Part shown: positions 54,601-63,600 of the stretch, piece after piece | Position numbering within the stretch: the stretch's first letter is position 1 | How the letters are laid out: every line of letters starts with the position of its first letter | Origin: Hippasteria phrygiana | Lineage: Eukaryota; Echinodermata; Asteroidea; Valvatida; Goniasteridae | DNA length: 64,000 nucleotides | Assembly: GCA_037893225.1 (NCBI GenBank) | Contig: JAZGUH010000152.1 | Span: 434,001 to 498,000, forward strand | Reading direction: 5' to 3' | The notes under the pieces: model-generated | The model's input: the letters and a program-made list of their open reading frames with translations, nothing else | What the model was told of the DNA's origin: nothing | The model's database searches: none | Program-made: the position numbers and the translations under genes

Positions 54601-57600
54601 GTGATTGGACAGCACCGTGCCCTCGTTTGTTTTTTTTGTTCTTTTGGTCACTATTCTAACCAATCACGCATCTCCTTACAACCAGGCCAGCGAGGTACCT
54701 GGGGATCGACTGCCAGCTCCGTACTTCAGTTGGATAGCAACAGCGGTGTTGCCGTAGCAACTCGGCCTGGGCAGACAACGCTACACCACGATATTTCAAC
54801 AAGTTTGGCCACGTATTCCGAGGTAATGCTTTAGGTCCTGTTAATATGTTAGTATTTTGTCAAACAATCCACAAGGGAAACTAACTAGGTTTGAATGAAT
54901 TTTTAAAGCGAACAAAGAAAACTGGCAGGAGCGGGATTCGAACCTGCCACCTACCGTACCGGGTATATGCACATCTTGATAATTCAATTTTCTGGTATGG
55001 ACCTGCATTAAGAAAAGGCTGAAATATATTTTTTTTCCTTCAAAAATTAGATTAACATTGTACCCATTAAGAAGATCGCGCTTGAGAAGGAGGCCGTGCC
55101 ATTCTTCACCACTGTGCCCCGGGAAGGAGGTTACAAGATACCAGTCACACTGAACATGGAGTCGAGTTTGAAAGGTAAACATTTGAAAACTATTATTATT
55201 TTTTTATATTATTTTTTTAAATTGAGGGCATATTTTTAGGGCATTATAATAGCTGTTTTAAGCCTAACCCATAGGCATTTTTACTGGGAAGCTTCCTCAA
55301 CCTGTCAAAATCCAACACTGCAGTATACCTATGGCACATTCTTTGGACTTGGACAAATTGGGGCATCATAGCTCCATGTAAAGTAATGGTGCCAAGGCCC
55401 TGCAGTCCTGAACCCATCAAAATTCAACACAACCTGCTGTTGGAGTTTGTAAGGCTTGGGGTAGTTAGGGTTAAGGGTACAAACAGTTCTGATTGAAAGG
55501 ACGATCTAGACAGACTGAATGAAGGACAGGTTACACGGGCATTAACCTTTATACCTCAATTCCAACTTCGACTTCCAATACCACAACAATTCAGGATGGT
55601 CCTCCTTAAACAGTCACAAAGAGTTACAATTCAGGTTGGGGTTTCTCCTCGAAAACCACTAAAAAGAAACAAACTAAGTGACGATCAAATAGTCTCAGCT
55701 TTTGAATCAAATTGTGACAAGCACTATGATCATAGGGTATATGTGTACATGTACATGTACGTGTACAAATCTACATTATTTTTATTATGATGAAGACTTG
55801 ATGAAGACTCCTGATCGAAAGACTCCTCATAATGTAAGCCTGTCTGTCTGTTTGTTGCAGGTGATAACTGCAGCCGTGATCTTGTTAGACTGCAACATGA
55901 CTTCCCGTCCCCACCCATCGTATGCCAGCTTGGCTTCAAGGATCGGGGAGTCCGCTTCCAGGCTAGCGAGCTGTTCCACACCTTCCCAGGATTCAGTGCA
56001 GAAACTGGTAAGTTGCGTATTTCCGCAAAATGTGATATCACTGTGTAACTCTACTTGCGCCAGCCACACTATAGTGCATTAGCTAAAACAGTTTCAAAAA
56101 AGGTTTATACTTCACGCAAATACGAACGCGAAGCGACTTTATGACGTCAACGCCAAATATTCGCGCTGCAAATTTGCAAAAGTTGAACACATTGAATCTT
56201 CGCCGTGAATGTTTCATAACGTCAAATTCGCTTCGCATTCGCATTCCCGTGAAGTATGAACCGGCCTTAATGGTGCCTGTTTATTTTGGATACGTTTCTT
56301 GCCGATATTTTCAGGGCGATATTTCTGTGGAGTAACCCAACTTCAGTCCAAGCACACAGCCAGCTATCTAGCCACACTCAAGGCCGACCTAACCCTCACC
56401 GTGGTCACACGTCCAGTTCCGGGTCAACTGGAGGTCAAGTCAGAGGTCGCGACCTTTGCCTTCCACCCTCCAGCTCATATACACCCCTTGCACCTGTCAC
56501 TCGGCCTGGCTCAGAAGGACGCAACCATTATCGTTGAAGGGGTGGAAGCAACATTGAAAGCACTGAGGGTCAGTATTCAAAATCGACTGAGACAAGCTTT
56601 TACTTCTGTAAACGGATAAATTCTACACAAAGTAATTTGGCGTTCACAGAAAACCTGGATAGTTACATGACAAGGCTGTTGGTTTCCGCTGCCTTCCTGT
56701 ATATTTTCATTGATCCAAAGTACTTCTTCAAAAACATGAAGTATAGACCTTTATCATGGTACAGCCATTTTGTTTTTTTCTCCTATTAAAATAAATGTAA
56801 CCAAACCGAGGCTGAAAGGAACAAAGGTCTGGCACCTTCATTCAATAATTGGAATCACTATTCCTAATTGCTAATGCATGCAGGGAACAAGACAGAGATG
56901 GTGACAGCATCATAAAGGTCTATTGTCTGATAAGGACTTCTCATAATCAAGAAGGAGGGACGTCAGTTTCATTTGTGCGTTGTTCATAATCCTCTTTTGT
57001 GTGTTTGTACAGGTTCTGTATTTACGTTCGAGGACAAGAGGAGAAAGAAAATACAAAGGAACCTTTCTTGTCCTCAGGAGTCGGTCTTTTGTTGAAATCG
57101 GTCCTTGGACGTAAAAATACATGCTTAGTGTATGGGGTTGGTTTATATTAAAGGAACAATAGGAAACACAAAGCATTGTCCTCAGTAGTATAGGAAAACA
57201 CGACTGCATGTTTGTGTCTACTTTTTGAGCATGGCACCCGGGAAAAATAAATGTTCAAATTGAATTGCTAGATATTAACGTTACAGTGATGTAGTCGAGA
57301 CCAGGCACAAGACCATTAGGCTTGGGCGGCATTTCGGTATTACCGTATAGTGATTTTTTTTTTAATACCGGACAATACCGACTGACGATCCATAAATACC
57401 GAAATACCGGCGAACTCGGTTTGGAATTTCAATACCGCGGTATTCCCCCAAATGTTCAGAATGTTTGCAAAAACCGTTTCAAAGATAAAGAAAAATAACC
57501 GCATTCACAGTTGAATCCATTCTCCAATCATCCAGTGTTATGTCTGCCTTGCAGTGAAAAGATAAGACCTAATTGTGGAGCTCGACTTGGTAACCTGATA

Positions 57601-60600
57601 CTCCAGTGGCTGCCATTCTACCAAAAGGTCTTTGAAGTTTTGCTTACACCGCCGTATTTGCGGTTAACCTTTTTGGGTGTGTAGTACGTCATTTTAAAAC
57701 TGTCTGATTGGCCATCTAAAAAGACGTTCGGTACACATCTCATTCATGTTTTGGGGCTTGTGTGATGTGGGCGCAGCAAGCCGGCATGCGATGCATATGC
57801 AGCGAGCCGTACGTCATTTTAAAACCATCTGATTGGCCATCTAAAAGACGTTCGGGTCACATCTCATTCATAGTTTGGGGCCACCTCGATTCTTGCCAGC
57901 GTCTGGTCTGATTGTAAGTTGACACTTCGTGATTGTCCCTACCAGCCAAGCCGTTACTCTGTAAACTGTGTTGTGAACTTTTAGAGAACAAAAATAATTC
58001 TGAAATAATTCACTCCCTGGGGGATTGCCCACTGATGTATAAAAATCTGAACTTGCATTACCTGCTCATAGTTAACGACACCGTCCACCATCTTTCCACT
58101 CCACACGATACGCGAACGTACGTAAAACTGGTACGAGCATGATGTACATGTAATAGTCTACGCCATGGAGGCTGTAGGACGCGTGGATATGTAAGAGAGG
58201 TAATGTGGCGGCTGTTGGCGACAGTTGTTCGTACAGCGCGCAGCGGCAGTGGGCTTGCGGACCACAGCGCCGGGTGCTGTCATTGCGCACGCAGTGTTGG
58301 AGTCGCTGGTGACCGGGGGATGGCACATGACGTGAGTCACTGTTGCTGCAGGGTACCAACTGCAAAGCACATGTTCGCTGTGCATACGTACGTGAATGCG
58401 CGAGGCATGATATGCACGATTGCCAGGGTCGTTGACGATCGGTATTTTTTTAACAAATGATGCTGCAAACAACAATAAGTACATGTACTACAAAAAAGTC
58501 AGCTTTTGTTTTAATCAATCACGTTGATATATTTTTGCAAACAATTAGATTAATATTGTCACTAAAGCATAGGAGGTTTTGCAAGTTGTTGGCATAATAC
58601 TGTTGCAGATGTGCGTGCTCTGTGGCGGGTTTTTTCGATGACGTAAGTAATACCCCAATTTAAATAATACCCGGTTTTAGTGAATACCGCGGTATTTTTG
58701 AAATGTAAACCGCGTACTCCTGGAATTCGAGACCGCCCAAGCCTAAAGACCATGCACAAGACCATGCACAAGACCATGCACAAGACCATGCACAAGACCA
58801 TGCACAAGACCATGCACAAGACCATGCACAAGACCATGCACAAGACCATGCACAAGACCATGCACAAGACCATGCACAAGACCATGCACAAGACCATGCA
58901 CAAGACCATGCACAAGACCATGCACAAGACCATGCACAAGACCATGCACAAGACCAGCTTGTTACAGGCACAAGTAACAGGCATAAACCATGACAAAGAA
59001 ATGCTTTTATTACAGTTCATTTGAATAGCTTAAGACTTGAATTAAGACTGAAGGTCTTGTGATGGTCTTGTGTTGGTCTTGCAGGGTCTTGTGATGGTCT
59101 TGACTACATCACTGACACGTTATGAGCTTTTTGAAGAGATATTCCACACACAAAATTGATGGAAGATAAATGGCACAGTTAATAAATTTCAAGTTTTACA
59201 GGAGTGGGACGCTCCTATTCTTACAGTGTTAACATATAGGGTAGTCATCACAAGTTAAGTTAAGTCTGGATAGATTGCATATACCCAGCACGATATGGGG
59301 CAGAGGGGTACCCCCCTTTTTGTCCCTATACCCTATACACTCTCCAGACTATTGTTACCTAACACATCCCCCCTAGACCTCTGAAAAGAATTCCTGAGAT
59401 TCCGGGAACACAATGACCAACACAAAAGAGGGGGGGGGGGGGGGGGGGGGTTCGCTCTGCCCCATATCGTGCATCATATGAGATTGCAGAGTGTAGTATA
59501 GTGGAACGCCGCTATAACGAACACCATCCTTGGCTCCCAAATTGTTTGTGTACAAAACATACCGAACATTGTTGTTGAAAAAAAAAAAGGCAACGGATTA
59601 AACAAATGTACTGGGCATTTGGGCTGTTCGTAATTCCCAAACAGCCGCAGCTTTGTGTTGAAGAGTGACAGGTGGCTATTATTTCCTCAAGGAAGAGAAG
59701 GGAAAAGTCAACTGTTGCTTTAGAATTCGGTATTAAGCTTAGAAAGTATGAATATCAATGGCCGGCACATGTTTCAAGTCGTCCTTAAGTAACCGGCGGG
59801 TGAAAATCGCTATACCGAATGATCGCTATACCGAACAAAATCTGTGGATCCTGCGATGTTCGTTATAGCGGCGTTCCACTGTATGCATTTTTTTGGTTCA
59901 AAAATAGTTATCCTCCATTATTCGTTTGTAAGGGGAAATCGAATTAATTGATATTTTTAGCCCAGAGCACGGACATTCCACCTACAGTACAAGGGAAATT
60001 TCTCTTTACACTTTTTCTCTTCCCAGGGAATTCATTTTCATTTCACAAAATGTGAAAAACATTTTCCCAAAGTGGGAAAACATTTCCACGGCTTTTCACA
60101 CAAGTGGGAAAATAATTTCCAACTTAAATTCACAGGGGGGAAAGTTGTGTGAGAAATGTGAATGTGAACGGGAATGGGAATTCTTTTCACAAAATTTCCC
60201 ATTCCCATTCACAGTGTTCACTTTCAATTGCAATGTACTTTAATAATCAATTGATTCGTGCAGCTTTTGTTGCTGAATTCTATTTTTGATGATAGCTTTA
60301 CACACTTGACTAAAAGTATCTGAACATTACGATAGAATAAAAGAAACTGGATAAATGATTTATTTAAGTATTACTCATGACCCCTTCGCTGGAAATTGAT
60401 ACAAAAATTCCACTTTCCTTTAAAATGACAGCACACCAGTTGCCATGATTTCACTGGATGCTTGAGACTATTATTTATTTTGTAATAATTCAGTAGTTTT
60501 GTTTCTTGCTGTTTGCAAATGTTGTGTATTACCTTTAACACAATGATCCTCAAATGAAACTATTATAGAGTACCGAAGTCTGACGTCAGTTGGCACGACA

Positions 60601-63600
60601 ACTGGCTCCAAACAGATGTGGATTTCAACTGTTCCTTTGTTAACAGCCAGTCATGCAAACACATTGATGCAAAATTACAAAAGTATTCTGGTTCCAAACA
60701 TTGCATTGACGTCATCACTTCGGTACTTTATTCCATTCAGGTTTCCGTCGCCGACACCCAGCTGATCGAAGTCACGAAGCCCTACAGCATCAGCGCCAAC
60801 ACTCTCCACTTCCCTGTCCATCTAGTGGAGTCGGCCCATCGCCAGTTTGGCTCGGTTGTCATGACAACCGAGGTGGAGCTCTACGACAGCCTGACCGGTC
60901 AGAAGCTGGTCATACCGGTTGGGATCAACATGGTCCCCCTGATTGAACAGCCCTCCCCAGGTGAGGCGTGAAATCCATTTAGACCTGGTATGCATACCGG
61001 GGCCCGGTCTCGGCCCGATCTCGGCCCAGTTTGGGTTAACGCACTCGGTGCACAGTAGGGCAATTCCACACAAAAGTGGACAAGGCTGGAAAGTGGAAAA
61101 TGTATGAAATCTTCCAAATTACAAGCATCACAACATCATATGTGGTGTCAAATTCAAGGGGACAAAAAGATCTTTCACCAATGAGATGGAATGTATTCAA
61201 GTGTGATTTTGGGTCCAAAAAATTGTTTTTTGGCTAAAATCATGGATTTTTGGTACTCATTTTGGCACCTTGTTTTAACATGCAAAATGCGAATGTTATT
61301 GAGAGTTTTTGTGTTTAAGGCAGAGAGAAAGGTTCATATATTACAAGAAAAGAGTTTCATTATGTTGCAGTTCATCAAATTCAGATTTTATGCCGTGTTA
61401 GAAACCACGAAGAGGAAGTAACGTGAGTGACGTAACGTGGGTGACGGTACCTCCCTGTAATCTCATGTCCCTTGCATCTAAAATACACACTGATTTGATT
61501 CAAAATGGGTTTTTAAATCTAGCTATTTTGAGTACCCCTTACCCCAAGGTTGTTGTATGGCTGGTTTGATTCAGCTTGATCAAATACTTTGAAAGCAGTG
61601 AGAGGTCAAAGTAGCCTCATGGCATATAAATGTAACGCGAGTGACGATGGAATTGCCCAGTAGCATTTTTGCTGTAAATTTGAAAAAAATGTGGTGAAAG
61701 TGTGAAATCTTCATTTTGTTTTCCCTTAAAATACTATTTTCTTTGGTCATGACTACAGAGCCCCAGCTGACGGGATGGGCCCGGGTTCTACAAGTCATAT
61801 TCAGTAGCTACCCGTACTGGATTCTTCTACTTATCATAATCCTGGCTATGGCAGGCATTGTGCTTATATGTAAGTATGCTGTTTGTAGAAAGCATGGCAA
61901 ATGCAGATAGACACGCAGACCAAAGGACTAGGGCTGTTCATTTTTGAATAATTAAGTATTCGATTATTCGAAACTAGGTTTGATCGAATATTAGAATATT
62001 CGAAACTCGCCGATCAAGTTTTTCACGCGTCGGCTGCAATTGCATGCCGCACCGGTAAAAAGTTGCACGCAAAGCACGCTGGTGTTTTACGTGCGGCGAT
62101 TGATATTATAAACTACCCGATCGACATTCTTTGAATGCGCCTGTTGTATCAAGATCATTACGGGACGTATAACAAGAAACCAAACTCCAGACTGCGTTTA
62201 TGTCGGGGTTTTTTTCAGACGGGAACAATAAACCTCCGTCCACAAAAAGTTACCGTCAACAAAAATGCTACATTTGACATTGCTAAGCACCATAACTTTT
62301 CTATTAAAATAGCATCAGAGTCATATCTGTACGGGGCATATATATTTTTTTTCGAATATTCGAACCGGCAAAAAGGTATTTAAATATTCGGTATATTCGG
62401 GACAGCCCTACAAAAGGCAGAACAATAAAGAGAGTTAAAGAGCAACTCCAACGATTCCCAACTTTTCTTAGGTTTAGATTTAATTGAGAAGAGCTATGTC
62501 AAATAGAACAAGATACTTGTCAAGATCCCCATCTTTGATGCGGTTTTTAGGTTGAAAAAATTCATTTTTGGTGCCTTTCTTTCCACGAGTCTATCCCAGT
62601 TTTGTGAAAATGAGCGTGACGTCAAAGCTCATTTACATCTAATGAATATTCATTTCTGACGTATTACCGGTGAGCATGCAACAACGCGACACGTTTGTAC
62701 ACATGCATATAACATCGCATGCAGGTTTCTACGGTATGACATCATTTTTTTGCATTTCTCAACAGCACCACCAGCGGCTAATTTGTGGAAAGTTTTCATA
62801 AACTCGAAAGAAAATGGTAATGATTTCTCGCAAAATCAGACAACATTGAGATGCAAAAACAAAAAGGTTTTGTAATTTATTATATATTGAACACAATAAC
62901 ATTTAATTCTTACACTTTTCAAAACCGTTAGAGTTGCTCTTTAACATTTTTTAACAGCCTTGTAGTCCACCTCATCTAAGTCTGTTATGCCAAGCTTGCA
63001 TCCGGCTCAAGTCTGATTACAATTCAGGGTTCTTACGGGTCATGGAAAATCCTGGAAAATCCTGGAAAAAAAGTTGCCCTGGAAAGTCATGGAAAAGTCA
63101 TGGAAATCAAGATCATGCAATGGTTATTTTTGATGGACCGCTTTTGATGTGAGGAGGAGGCCATTATTAATTAAAACTTATTTTCAAAAGCTAACAAATG
63201 GTTAGCCCAACATCAGCGGTTCATCAGTATCATAATACCAAACAACTTTTCTCTGCAAAATGGCGTTAAATGTCATGGAAATTGTCCTATTTTAGTCCTG
63301 GAAAGTCCTGAGTCATGGAATTTGGTTTTCAAATTTTTGTGGGAATCCTGCAATTGTTCAAATCCAATCCAAGCCAAGCCCAACCAGTTGAAATTCACTT
63401 CCAGAATGACTTGTGGTGCCATTTGTCTAAAAGTCGTTGCTTTGGGGAGCAAAACAAATCGTAAAAATATGACATAAAACAGAGATTTGACTAAACAAAA
63501 GGGGACTCCTTGTTATGACGTTATGTTCATCTGTCAGTAATCTTTAATATGCTACTTTATTTCTTAGGTTACCACCTATTCCTGGCGCCCCGCTACTACG

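Larger units (their letters stand above)
57284..59114 (+). mobile_element. hAT-like element with 12-bp minisatellite, copy 3, split by a nested element
   Basis: CAGTGATGTAGTCGAGACC at 57284 and GTCTTGACTACATCACTG at 59114. Flanks taacgtta / acacgtta share 6 of 8. One aggcacaagacc unit precedes and 17 atgcacaagacc units follow a 1,429-bp nested element (57317-58745). The right end agcttgttacaggcac...gggtcttgtgatggtct is as in copies 1 and 2. Confidence 0.88.

Noticed and set aside
57933..58484. Possible transposase ORFs within the nested hAT-like element
   Set aside because: Short frames without hAT dimerisation (BED/hAT-C) motifs that I can recognise.
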